A stretch of DNA of 64,000 nt, taken from assembly GCF_030646155.1 (NCBI RefSeq), contig NZ_JAUTDN010000005.1, forward strand, positions 180,869-244,868, written 5' to 3'. This document shows positions 1-6,694 of the stretch, piece by piece. The notes below the pieces were generated by a model. The model saw only the letters and a list, made by a program, of their open reading frames with translations, did no database searches and was not told the origin of the DNA. How positions within the stretch are numbered: position 1 is the stretch's first letter; every line of letters starts with the position of its first letter. The translations under genes were made by a program, and so were the position numbers. This DNA comes from Conexibacter sp. CPCC 205762. GTDB taxonomy: Bacteria; Actinomycetota; Thermoleophilia; Solirubrobacterales; Solirubrobacteraceae.

Positions 1-31
1 CATCGAGGCGGCGTCGCCATAGGATGTCGGC

Positions 32-517
32 GTGACTGCCGCTCTTTTCGGCCTTCTCGGTGTGATCGTCGGCGGTGTCCTGAACGCTGGCATCGCTCTT
101 TACCTTGAAGGCGTAGGCGCCCGAAGGGAGGGGACCGTCGCCGCGCGACTCGTGGGAAGCGAACTGGAGCGGCTCGTCACCGACTTCGAACTGTGGTGTG
201 AAGGCAACGCGGAAGCCCCATCGGCCCCGGTCCGAACGCCTGTCTGGCGACGCCACGAAGAGACCCTCGCGCGGGCGCTCGACGACCCTGAGTGGCAGAT
301 CGTCTCGGCGGCTTACTTCTGGATGGACCTCTACAACGACGATCCGACAGCCCATCCGCCAGATTCCGAAGTCTGGGAAGATGTGATTTCGGAAATGCGC
401 GGCGGTGTCGAGGCCATCCGCGACGTACAAGGAAGACACTCAAGACGAAGACTGCGCAGACTTCGGAACTTGAGCAGCACGGACCGAGATGCGCTACGGG
501 CCGAAGGACGGTTCTAA
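32..517 (+). CDS. Hypothetical signal-anchored protein
   Basis: A 161-aa protein I do not recognise. About residues 3-26 form one hydrophobic stretch rich in Gly, Val, Ile and Leu, which looks like a signal anchor. The rest is charged, probably helical, and ends in an Arg-rich tail, so the likely topology is one membrane segment with a cytoplasmic body. The GTG start has a weak AGGA seven bases upstream. No gene follows on this strand until 1,118, and the gene lies outside the tRNA-His attachment repeat at 738, so it may belong to a different element from the genes to its right. Confidence 0.55.
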   Translation: MTAALFGLLGVIVGGVLNAGIALYLEGVGARREGTVAARLVGSELERLVTDFELWCEGNAEAPSAPVRTPVWRRHEETLARALDDPEWQIVSAAYFWMDLYNDDPTAHPPDSEVWEDVISEMRGGVEAIRDVQGRHSRRRLRRLRNLSSTDRDALRAEGRF

Positions 518-732
518 GAGCGATGGCGAAGAGGGACGACAGCGTTAGAGCCCACATCTTCCCCCCTCACGCGCGCCGGAAGAAGGCGCGAGTGACGGGA
601 TTTTGGTCCGAGACCCGCCTCTTCCGCATGATCAGACCTAAAGCGCGCCGACGCGCCAACCGTGCGCAGCCCATGATGCCCGCAGTACTTGAAGTTCTGC
701 CGCATGCCAGCAGGCCGCGTGCGAGACGGCCG
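518..732. other. Non-coding stretch left of the tRNA-His fragment
   Basis: About 215 bases without a convincing gene. I looked for the 5' half of a tRNA-His (acceptor GTGAGTG and a D arm) directly left of the fragment at 733 and did not find it. Reading frames through this stretch on the minus strand are shadows of the tRNA 3' end. Confidence 0.5.
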
Positions 733-781
733 CTTGGTTGTGGTCCAGGCGGTCGCGGGTTCAAGTCCCGTCACTCACCCC
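733..781 (+). tRNA. 3' half of tRNA-His(GTG), attachment-site remnant
   Basis: The bases fold as the last three parts of a tRNA. The anticodon stem is CTTGG (733-737) with CCAGG (745-749), enclosing the loop TTGTGGT with anticodon GTG at 740-742. The T stem is GCGGG/CCCGT around loop TTCAAGT (760-766). The acceptor strand is CACTCAC (772-778) with C73, typical of tRNA-His. Bases 780-781 are CC but the next base is T, so CCA is not fully encoded. The D arm and 5' acceptor strand are missing to the left. A displaced 3' half of this kind is what a tRNA-targeting integrase leaves behind. Confidence 0.8.
738..757 (+). repeat. att-type direct repeat, copy 1 (tRNA-His core)
   Basis: The 20-mer ttgtggtccaggcggtcgcg covers the anticodon loop, the 3' anticodon stem, the variable loop and the start of the T stem. 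An identical copy is at 10,231-10,250. The pair brackets about 9.5 kb that contains a tyrosine integrase, so they read as the crossover cores of an integrative element. Confidence 0.7.
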
Positions 782-783
782 TC

Positions 784-813
784 AAGAAGCCCCTGCTAGC
801 GCGGGGGTTTCTT
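784..813 (+). terminator. Rho-independent terminator after the tRNA fragment
   Basis: A 10-bp stem (AAGAAGCCCC against GGGGTTTCTT, with one G-T pair) encloses a loop of about 10 bases and is followed by cgtttct. It sits three bases after the tRNA 3' end, as expected for a tRNA transcript terminator. Confidence 0.7.
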
Positions 814-856
814 CGTTTCTGGGGGCGTTGCGAATCGCCGGTGATCGCCAGGCAAT

Positions 857-872
857 CTGCAACTAGTTGCAG
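857..872. repeat. Palindrome CTGCAACTAGTTGCAG near the left att copy
   Basis: A perfect 16-bp palindrome about 100 bases inside the left attachment repeat. Related arms (CTGCAACT...AGTTGCAG) occur near the right copy at 10,072-10,098, and a looser relative lies at 15,925-15,950. It could be an integrase arm or excision-factor binding site; that role is inferred from position only. Confidence 0.45.
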
Positions 873-968
873 TTTTCGGGGCGATCGGTGGGGATGCCCG
901 TGGATTCCGCCGGATTCCTGGTTGCTTGGCGCCGTGCGTCGAGCTACGGTCGCCCGGTTCTACTAGGT

Positions 969-1022
969 GGCCCCGGCGGCGCGGTAACGCCCCGGGGCCT
1001 GGCACCGGAGCAGGAACTCCGG
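969..1022. other. Two hairpins upstream of the HTH operon
   Basis: GGCCCCGG (969-976) pairs with CCGGGGCC (992-999), and CCGGAG (1005-1010) pairs with CTCCGG (1017-1022). They lie 96-149 bases before the start of the HTH gene and could be leader structures or part of the attachment region. No T-run follows, so a simple terminator is unlikely. Confidence 0.3.
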
Positions 1023-1117
1023 TACCGGCTGATTGTCGCGCACGCCGTCTCGGTCCGTGCCGCTTCGGCCTGTGCGTGGTTTCGCGTGCCGGTGCCTCCG
1101 ACCATCAGGAGGCAGTC

Positions 1118-1432
1118 ATGCCGGTCATCAGATCCTCGAAGAGAGGCAGGCCGCTGCAGAGCGCCGAGCTGGGCGTGCTCGGCGCCGCGGTGCGAGAGAC
1201 CCGCGCCCGCCGCCAGCTGTCGCAGGAGGGCCTCGGCTTCGCGGCGAGGATGCATCGCAACTACGTCGGCGCGATCGAGCGCGGCGAGATCAACCCGACC
1301 TGGCGCGTCCTGCGCAAGCTCGCGAGCGGCCTCGACGTCCCGCTCTCCGAGCTGATCGCCCTGTTCGAGCAACGCTTCGGCGAGGGCGCGTCACGCCGCC
1401 GCCGCTCCTCGTCGAGAGGCGGCCGCAGATGA
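1118..1432 (+). CDS. XRE-family HTH regulator
   Basis: A 104-aa protein with a Cro/C1-type helix-turn-helix at about residues 22-80. The segments LSQEGLGFAARMHRNYVG and IERGEINP are the usual recognition helix and the following turn. It ends in an Arg/Ser-rich tail. The start is set by a perfect AGGAGG five bases before ATG. It is first in a six-gene run (1,118-3,098) in which each gene overlaps the next by one to four bases, so it probably controls that operon. A relative with the same motif order is encoded at 24,685-25,035. Confidence 0.8.
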   Translation: MPVIRSSKRGRPLQSAELGVLGAAVRETRARRQLSQEGLGFAARMHRNYVGAIERGEINPTWRVLRKLASGLDVPLSELIALFEQRFGEGASRRRRSSSRGGRR

Positions 1433-1659
1433 TCTCCACCACCGTCCGCTTCGACAGAGACGCCTGGTCGAAGCTCAGCCTCCACGCCGACCGCCTGGAG
1501 ATCGCCAAGGCGGCTCTCGTCCGCGACGCCACGCTCGTCCACCTCGCCCGCATCGAGGCCGACGAGAGCCTGCTGCGCGAGCACGTCACCGACCTGCTCG
1601 CCGGCTTCAGCGTCCGCCTCGACCACGTCGAGCAGTGGATTCGGCGAGGGCAGCGCTGA
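1429..1659 (+). CDS. Small ribbon-helix-helix-like protein
   Basis: A 76-aa protein. The N-terminus (STTVRFDRDAWSKL) has the alternating pattern of a ribbon-helix-helix beta strand followed by helix 1. The rest is helical and acidic and could mediate oligomerisation. Its ATG overlaps the stop of the HTH gene (ATGA). The protein at 25,235-25,513 has the same start pattern (TTTCRFDRDLFARI), so both belong to one loose family. DNA binding and autoregulation are inferred from the fold pattern; no target is known. Confidence 0.55.
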   Translation: MISTTVRFDRDAWSKLSLHADRLEIAKAALVRDATLVHLARIEADESLLREHVTDLLAGFSVRLDHVEQWIRRGQR

Positions 1660-2180
1660 TGTCCACGCTCGAAGAGCCAGGCCGCGTGCTGCGCGTGCCG
1701 TTTGCGGCCGAGCTGCTGCCGATCGTGCTCGTCGCCGTCATGGGCGAGTACGACGACGCGACCACGCCGCCCGAGCTGCCGTGGGCCGACCACGACGACA
1801 TCGACCCCGACGTGCTCGATGGTCTGCGCGTCCGTCATGAGCAGATCGTCGCGCTCGGCGGGGTCATCGCCCGCCTGACCTGGGCGAACCCGCCGACGAC
1901 GACCGAGGCCGCGTCCCCGCACCTGGACGCCCCGGCCGCGTTGCTGGAGCGCGTCTTCGCCCGCGCGATCCGCGACACCGTGCTGCTGCTCAGCAACACC
2001 GCCGACGACAGCCACGACCTCCTCGACACCGACCGCCTCCACGCCCTCACGGACACGATCAAGGCGCTGGCGCTGAAGGTCGAGGAGATCCGATCCGCGG
2101 CGTCGGCTCCGCTCGACGCCGAGCCAGTAACCATCCGCAACCCGTTCGCGGGCGGCGCGGGCGAAGGCGGGACGCCCTGA
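1659..2180 (+). CDS. Hypothetical helical protein (operon gene 3)
   Basis: A 173-aa protein with no motif I recognise. It looks largely helical, with an acidic middle (PPELPWADHDDIDPD) and a Gly-rich end. It starts inside the stop of the previous gene (TGATG). Its second half loosely resembles the product of the next gene: both have an Ala/Leu-rich helix followed by a Leu-heptad-like stretch, so the two may be diverged paralogues acting together. Function unknown. Confidence 0.5.
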   Translation: MSTLEEPGRVLRVPFAAELLPIVLVAVMGEYDDATTPPELPWADHDDIDPDVLDGLRVRHEQIVALGGVIARLTWANPPTTTEAASPHLDAPAALLERVFARAIRDTVLLLSNTADDSHDLLDTDRLHALTDTIKALALKVEEIRSAASAPLDAEPVTIRNPFAGGAGEGGTP

Positions 2181-2611
2181 TGCGCACTCTCCTTGCGATC
2201 CCCGCCCGCCTGACCCCGCTCGTCGTCGACGCCTTGATGACGAACTACGCCGCCAAGGCCGAGACGATCTCCAAGGCGATCGTCAGCGAGCCCGGCAGCG
2301 GCCAGTTCGCGCCGACCCGCGCCCACCGCGATGCGCTGCTGGAGGTCGACGAGCTGCTCGACCAGCTCGACTTCTCCCCGGCCCGCCGCCCGATCGAGAT
2401 CGCCGGCGAGCGCGACGTGCTGGCGACGGCCGTCCACGACGCCCTCACCACCACGATCGCCCTGCTCGCCGCCGAGTGCGACGACTACTGGCGCGGCGCC
2501 GCCGGCCTCGAAGACATCGCGACCGCCAACAACACCACCCGCGAGCTGCTGCGCCTGCTGCGAGCGATCGAGATCGACGCCACCGCCCCGACCCCGGAGC
2601 CGCCGTCATGA
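2180..2611 (+). CDS. Hypothetical helical protein (operon gene 4)
   Basis: A 143-aa protein, almost entirely predicted helix, with no catalytic motif visible. It is translationally coupled to the gene before it (TGATG) and the one after it (ATGA). It resembles the preceding 173-aa product in its C-terminal half. Membrane segments and Cys pairs are absent, so a cytoplasmic structural or DNA-associated role is as likely as any. Function unknown. Confidence 0.5.
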   Translation: MRTLLAIPARLTPLVVDALMTNYAAKAETISKAIVSEPGSGQFAPTRAHRDALLEVDELLDQLDFSPARRPIEIAGERDVLATAVHDALTTTIALLAAECDDYWRGAAGLEDIATANNTTRELLRLLRAIEIDATAPTPEPPS

Positions 2612-2832
2612 AGGCGATGACGCTCCGGCTCAACGACACCGACGCCGCCACCCTCGCCCTGCTCGCCCGCGTGGACGAGCAGTCCCGAGCAGCCGTCCTG
2701 CGCCACGCACTGCGCCGCCACGCCGAAGCCCGCCGGTCGACGCCCGACTTCACCGCCCGCGCCCAGCAGCTTCACGCCGACGAAGCCGACGCCCTCGGCC
2801 TCACCATCAGCTTTCAGGAGCCGACCTCATGA
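2608..2832 (+). CDS. Small ribbon-helix-helix-like protein
   Basis: A 74-aa protein. KAMTLRLNDTDAATLALLAR followed by a helix beginning SRAAVLRHAL is the pattern of a CopG/Arc-type ribbon-helix-helix fold, with a basic second helix. It overlaps the previous gene by ATGA. It is the second such protein in this operon, which is unusual and suggests an antitoxin-like or relaxosome-like accessory role rather than simple repression. That role is inference. Confidence 0.55.
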   Translation: MKAMTLRLNDTDAATLALLARVDEQSRAAVLRHALRRHAEARRSTPDFTARAQQLHADEADALGLTISFQEPTS

Positions 2833-3098
2833 CCGGCGACGACCACATACCCGCCCGCCCGCACTACCTCGAACTCGACCTCTCTGACGGCCCCCAGCGC
2901 ATATACCTCGGCCACTTCCACAACGACGGCAAACCCACCCCGCCGCCCGAGAGGTGGAGACAGATATGCCAGTGCCAGAAGAACTACGTCCCCCGCCAAG
3001 GCGCCCTCTGCCACGAATGCGTCGCCATGTACCGAGCCGCCGCCGACTTCGCACGCGAGATGACGCGGGAGGAGGATGACGACGGCGACGAATGCTGA
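2829..3098 (+). CDS. Small acidic protein with paired cysteines
   Basis: An 89-aa protein with CxC (CQC) about 15 residues before CxxC (CHEC), enough for one zinc site. The N-terminus is beta-rich and the C-terminus is strongly acidic (EEDDDGDE). It is the last gene of the overlapping run from 1,118. A zinc-ribbon scaffold is the simplest reading, but I cannot name a family. Confidence 0.5.
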   Translation: MTGDDHIPARPHYLELDLSDGPQRIYLGHFHNDGKPTPPPERWRQICQCQKNYVPRQGALCHECVAMYRAAADFAREMTREEDDDGDEC

Positions 3099-3144
3099 GC
3101 CGGGAGCCGCCCTCGACCCGGCCGCCTGTGGCCGTTTCAGGCAG

Positions 3145-3236
3145 TTCGCGCGCCGGTTCGCTCACCAGTTCGTTCCCTATGTTCGCTCGCCAGTTCGGTT
3201 ACTGGCTCGTTTCGGCCAAATTCAGTTCGCTCTGGA
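3145..3236. repeat. Degenerate 12-bp tandem array (TTCGCTCNCCAG)
   Basis: Six consecutive units of 12 or 13 bases start at 3,145, 3,157, 3,169, 3,182, 3,194 and 3,206, most opening with TTCG; a further TTCGCTC lies at 3,225. The best-conserved units are at 3,157 and 3,182 (TTCGCTCACCAG and TTCGCTCGCCAG). The spacing is close to one helical turn, which suits cooperative protein binding, as at an operator or iteron cluster. Confidence 0.5.
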
Positions 3237-3248
3237 TTCTAGTCAGAG

Positions 3249-3287
3249 ACACCGAGATCGCCCGCCACGCGGGCGATCTCAGGGTGT
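3249..3287. other. Strong hairpin with 12-bp perfect stem
   Basis: GAGATCGCCCGC (3,254-3,265) pairs perfectly with GCGGGCGATCTC (3,269-3,280) around a CAC loop. The stem extends outward through ACACC/GGTGT with one bulged A. No T-run follows. It lies just right of the 12-bp repeat array; a terminator, a replication or transfer structure, or an mRNA stabiliser are all possible. Confidence 0.5.
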
Positions 3288-3397
3288 CGCAGCCCGGCGA
3301 CATCTCTCTATGGAGAGTACCTCTGTTGTTCTTGCCGATTGGCGCTGCTTCGGGAGCTGCCCGTCCAGCGTCTAAGCCGCTGCTGCCGGCGCAGCGG

Positions 3398-3601
3398 TCA
3401 ACGTCTGTGCGCGGCTTGCTCGGTCGCTCGGACCATGCCCTCGCGAAGTTCGGAGGCGACCTTGTTCCAACTGATCGCGAGTTCAAGACGCTCGGCCATG
3501 GAGCGCTCACGAGCGGCGATGATCGCGGCCGGATTGGCGAGCGGGTCGCGGACGAAGTCGCCGGGGGCGGCTGGTGGCCTGTCGCGATCCGGGCGGCTCA
3601 C
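3398..3601 (-). CDS. Small hypothetical protein
   Basis: A 67-aa protein starting at GTG. It has a Pro/Asp-rich N-terminus and a helical second half with SMAERLELAISWNKVASEL. The amphipathic helix and the absence of odd codons suggest a real gene, but no good ribosome site is visible and the flanks are repeats. I do not recognise it. Confidence 0.35.
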   Translation of the reverse strand: MSRPDRDRPPAAPGDFVRDPLANPAAIIAARERSMAERLELAISWNKVASELREGMVRATEQAAHRR

Positions 3602-3741
3602 AAATCCAGCGTACTCAGCTCCGCTGCCGATGCTGCGCTCCGAGCCGGCTCGGCGCAAGGCCGGTTCGCGCTGCGAGCGAACAGCGGGGATCCCACATAT
3701 CTGCTGTTGACCAGCGTGAAACGTACTGCCATAGTGAGTAC

Positions 3742-4020
3742 ATGGCCACGGTCAAGGACGAGCGCCTCCAGATCCGCGTCGACCCGCAGCGAAAGCAGCT
3801 GCTGGAGCGCGCGGCCGACGCCACCCATCAGAACCTCTCGGCGTTCGTGCTTCAAGCCGCCGCTCAACACGCGGAGGAAGTGCTCGCCGAGCGGACGGCG
3901 ATCAAGCTCTCGCCGCAGGCGGCCGAGGCGTTCAGCGACGCGCTCGCCCAGCCGGCGAGGGTCAACGAGCGGCTGGCTGCCGCGCTGGACCGCCCGCGCG
4001 GCTTCCGCTGGATTGACTGA
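3742..4020 (+). CDS. DUF1778/TacA-type antitoxin
   Basis: A 92-aa protein. KDERLQIRVDPQRKQLLERA is the N-terminal ribbon-helix-helix of DUF1778 antitoxins, followed by the usual LSAFVLQAAAQHAEEVL helix. The C-terminal tail (about residues 55-92) is the part that, in TacA proteins, wraps and blocks the acetyltransferase toxin. The toxin gene starts inside this one. In the known family the antitoxin also represses its own operon; the palindromic or tandem sites upstream could be its targets, which is inference. Confidence 0.85.
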   Translation: MATVKDERLQIRVDPQRKQLLERAADATHQNLSAFVLQAAAQHAEEVLAERTAIKLSPQAAEAFSDALAQPARVNERLAAALDRPRGFRWID

Positions 4021-4543
4021 TCTCCGGCGTCCCGAGCCGCTCGACCCCGCGCGACACGATCGCAGCGGCTTTGACTCCGGCGAGCCCGCCCTCGACGACT
4101 GGCTGCGCCGCTACGCCGGCCAGAACCGTCGCCGCCACACAGCGGCTACCTGGGTCATCGCCACACGCGAAGACACCGTGGTCGCGTACGCGAGCCTCGC
4201 CATGACCGCGATCGATCGCAGTGCAGCACCCGCTGCGGTTGCCAAGCACGCTCCTGATCCCGTCCCCGCGCTGCTGCTGGGTCGTCTTGCCGTGGACGCA
4301 ACGCACGCTGGGCTCGGCGTCGGCACCGCGCTCGTCGCGCACGTGCTCGCCACCGCGGCCGAGATCAACACCAAGGCGGCCTGCCGCGCCGTCGTCGTGA
4401 CCGCCCTCCATGCTCGCGCCCGCCAATGGTGGGAGCGCCTCGGCTTTCAGTCGTTCCATCCCGACGACCCAACCGACACCGACCTCTACCTCCTGACCAG
4501 CGAGATCGACGCGACGCTCGACGCCATCCAGACCCGGGCCTAG
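4013..4543 (+). CDS. GNAT-family toxin (TacT-like)
   Basis: A 176-aa GNAT acetyltransferase. LLGRLAVDATHAGLGVGTAL contains the acetyl-CoA pyrophosphate-binding loop, and ARQWWERLGFQSF is the C-terminal motif with the WYxxxGF-like end typical of TacT toxins. TacT enzymes acetylate the amino group of aminoacyl-tRNA and stop translation. The likely start is TTG at 4,013, eight bases inside the antitoxin gene, so the two are translationally coupled. The pair probably stabilises the integrative element that carries it. Confidence 0.82.
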   Translation: MTDLRRPEPLDPARHDRSGFDSGEPALDDWLRRYAGQNRRRHTAATWVIATREDTVVAYASLAMTAIDRSAAPAAVAKHAPDPVPALLLGRLAVDATHAGLGVGTALVAHVLATAAEINTKAACRAVVVTALHARARQWWERLGFQSFHPDDPTDTDLYLLTSEIDATLDAIQTRA

Positions 4544-4709
4544 CCGACGAGAGCGCCCGCGCGGCGACTTGGGCGTTCTGACAGGACCGGGGGTGGTGCG
4601 TGTGGTGGATTGGTCCAACGCGGCGGCGCGTGGCCGCTACGTGGGGTTCTGACACGCCTCGGCGCCTCCCCGCCGGGATGCCGTGGGCTGCCTAGTGCGC
4701 GTGCCACCA

Positions 4710-4758
4710 ATCCCCGTGCATCCATGTTCGTGAAACGAATAATCGGATGCCCGGGGAT
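4710..4758. other. Two-tier inverted repeat upstream of the integrase
   Basis: Outer arms ATCCCCG-GCATCC (4,710-4,723) and GGATGC-CGGGGAT (4,745-4,758) enclose an inner pair TTCGT (4,727-4,731) and ACGAA (4,735-4,739) around GAA. This is the only clear structure in the 429 bases between the toxin gene and the integrase. An integrase core-type site or an operator for the integrase gene would both fit. Confidence 0.45.
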
Positions 4759-4972
4759 GCTGTCGAATTGTCGTGGATTCACTGAAATAGCGCTTGGCTT
4801 CGGGGCTGCGTCGAGCTAAGCTCGTTGTACGCTGAAAACACGGTCGGGACGGGGCGAACGCCCGGCCACCAAGGCGATGAACCAGCCGATCGGATAGGCC
4901 GCTGCTCCTTCACGGCCGCTCGATCGGAGTCTCGGTTCTCGCGAGTTCAACCGAATAGGTGGTGAGACGCGA

Positions 4973-6445
4973 ATGAGTGTGAGAGAGCGCCGAGTTGCGC
5001 GTGGAGTGTTCGAGCGGTCCTTCGACGGCGGCTCGGTCTACGTCCTGCGGTTCACCTCCGAGGGCGAGCGGCACTACGTGACGCTCGGCACCCGCACAGA
5101 CGGCTGGGATGACCGCAGAGCGACCGAGGAGTACGCCAACGTGATGGCCGACGTGCGCCGCAGAATCTGGCTGCCGCCGGACCGCACGAAGGCCAAGCGC
5201 GCCCGAGAGCGCGTCGAGGAGAGAACGATCCCGACGTTCGAGACGTTCGCCGCCGGCTACCTCGAAGGCCGCGTCGGCGAGGTCTCCGAGCGGTCGGTCG
5301 CATTCGAGCGCTGGGCGGTCGACCTGCACCTGCGGCCGTTCTTCGGCAACTACGTGCTGGACGAGATCGACACGCAGCTCGTCGACGACTACCGCCGCCA
5401 CAAGGTCAGCCAGTCCCGCGCCCGCGGCGCGGCGATCGAGGCCGGCAGACCGCTGACGGCGAGAATCCGCAGACGCGAGTACGTGCTGCGGCCGTTGGGC
5501 GCCACGACGATCAACAAGACGATCGAGATCCTCCAGACGATCCTCACGCAGGCCGTCGAGTACAAGCTGATCCCCGAGAACCCGGCGGAGGGGAGACGCC
5601 GTCGGCTCGCCGTCCCGCCCAAGCAGGCCGCGCACTTGGAGAGCGTCGATGAGATCGAGGCGCTGCTGCAAGCCGCCGCCGGCCTCGACCGCCAGCCCCG
5701 CTACCGCATGGCGGGCCGGCTGCCGTCGATCGCGACGCTGATCTTCGCCGGCCTGCGCGCCCACGAGCTGTGCCTGCTCAGATGGCGCAACGTCGACCTC
5801 GCCAACCGCAAGCTGCGGATCACGAGATCCAAGACCAAGGCCGGAATCCGCACCATCGACCTTGTCCCGATCCTCCACGCCGCCCTGACCGACTACAAGG
5901 CCGACTGCGACTACACCGACCCCGACGACTACGTCTTCCCAACCGGGACCGGCGGGATCCGCGACAAGGACAACGTCCGCAACCGCGTCGTCGAGCCCGT
6001 CCTGAAGGCCGCCGACGAGCTGCTGATCTCCAAGGGTCGCAGCCCACTGCCCGAGGGGCTCTCACCGCACAAGCTGCGGCACGCGTTCGCGTCGATCCTC
6101 GCCGCGCTCGGCACCGACCCCGTCACGTCCAAGAGACAGATCGGCCACACCCGCTACGAGTTCACGCTCGAGGTCTACACCCACGACATGGCCACCGACC
6201 CGACCCAACGCGCTCGCCTGCGCGAGCTGGTCAACAGCACCCCGCCCAGACCCGCACCGACGAGCCGCCGAACACCCTCGCCGCCTAACCCAACCCAACG
6301 CCGAGGAGGCAGACCATGCAGGTCATCGACGACACCCTCACCACCCTCAAGACCCAGCGCGACACGATCGAGACCGAGATCACCACCGAACGCGCCGCCG
6401 TCGAGCACAAGCTCGCCGACAGAATCACCGCCCTCGCCGAGCTGA
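4973..6445 (+). CDS. int: Tyrosine recombinase/phage-type integrase
   Basis: A 490-aa protein as read. Residues about 1-60 are an arm-binding-like beta domain, about 85-200 the SAM-like core-binding domain, and about 225-420 the catalytic domain. Visible catalytic motifs are GLRAHEL (Arg), LSPHKLRHAFA (His-x-x-Arg), IGH and VYTH with the nucleophilic Tyr. The last ~70 residues are Pro/Ser/Arg-rich and overlap the next gene by 130 bases. A one-base shift near 6,230 would end the protein at 6,288, just before the ribosome site of that gene, so the tail may be a frameshift artefact. It is the natural integrase of the 738-10,250 element. Confidence 0.88.
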   Translation: MSVRERRVARGVFERSFDGGSVYVLRFTSEGERHYVTLGTRTDGWDDRRATEEYANVMADVRRRIWLPPDRTKAKRARERVEERTIPTFETFAAGYLEGRVGEVSERSVAFERWAVDLHLRPFFGNYVLDEIDTQLVDDYRRHKVSQSRARGAAIEAGRPLTARIRRREYVLRPLGATTINKTIEILQTILTQAVEYKLIPENPAEGRRRRLAVPPKQAAHLESVDEIEALLQAAAGLDRQPRYRMAGRLPSIATLIFAGLRAHELCLLRWRNVDLANRKLRITRSKTKAGIRTIDLVPILHAALTDYKADCDYTDPDDYVFPTGTGGIRDKDNVRNRVVEPVLKAADELLISKGRSPLPEGLSPHKLRHAFASILAALGTDPVTSKRQIGHTRYEFTLEVYTHDMATDPTQRARLRELVNSTPPRPAPTSRRTPSPPNPTQRRGGRPCRSSTTPSPPSRPSATRSRPRSPPNAPPSSTSSPTESPPSPS

Positions 6446-6690
6446 ACGCCGTCATCAGAGCCATCGAACGCCAGCAAAGCGCCGGCGCCACCAACGGCAC
6501 CCGCACCACACGCAGCCACAACCGAGACAAGATCCTCGCCGCCATCGCCAACGGACCCAGAACCACCAGAGAAATCTCGGAGGCGACCGGCATCGGCCGC
6601 GGATCGGCAGACCGGACGCTCAAGCAGATGGAGAAAGCTGGGGTTGCCAGAAAGGCTACGGACGGATGGCTCGCGGCCTCGGCGAGCTGA
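6316..6690 (+). CDS. Coiled-coil plus winged-helix regulator
   Basis: A 124-aa protein. Residues about 1-55 form a charged coiled coil, then a Thr/Asn-rich linker, then a winged helix: DKILAAIANGPRTTREISEA, followed by GIGRGSADRTLKQMEKAGVA and a short wing. AGGAGG six bases before ATG fixes the start. Its position after the integrase suggests control of excision or of the element. It converges on the HerA gene with four bases between stops. No family name can be given. Confidence 0.6.
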   Translation: MQVIDDTLTTLKTQRDTIETEITTERAAVEHKLADRITALAELNAVIRAIERQQSAGATNGTRTTRSHNRDKILAAIANGPRTTREISEATGIGRGSADRTLKQMEKAGVARKATDGWLAASAS

Positions 6691-6694
6691 GGGA

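Noticed and set aside
514..774. Minus-strand frame beginning with a familiar Met-Thr-Gly-Leu-Glu-Pro pattern
   Set aside because: This is the typical shadow produced by a tRNA 3' end; the plus strand is the tRNA-His fragment.
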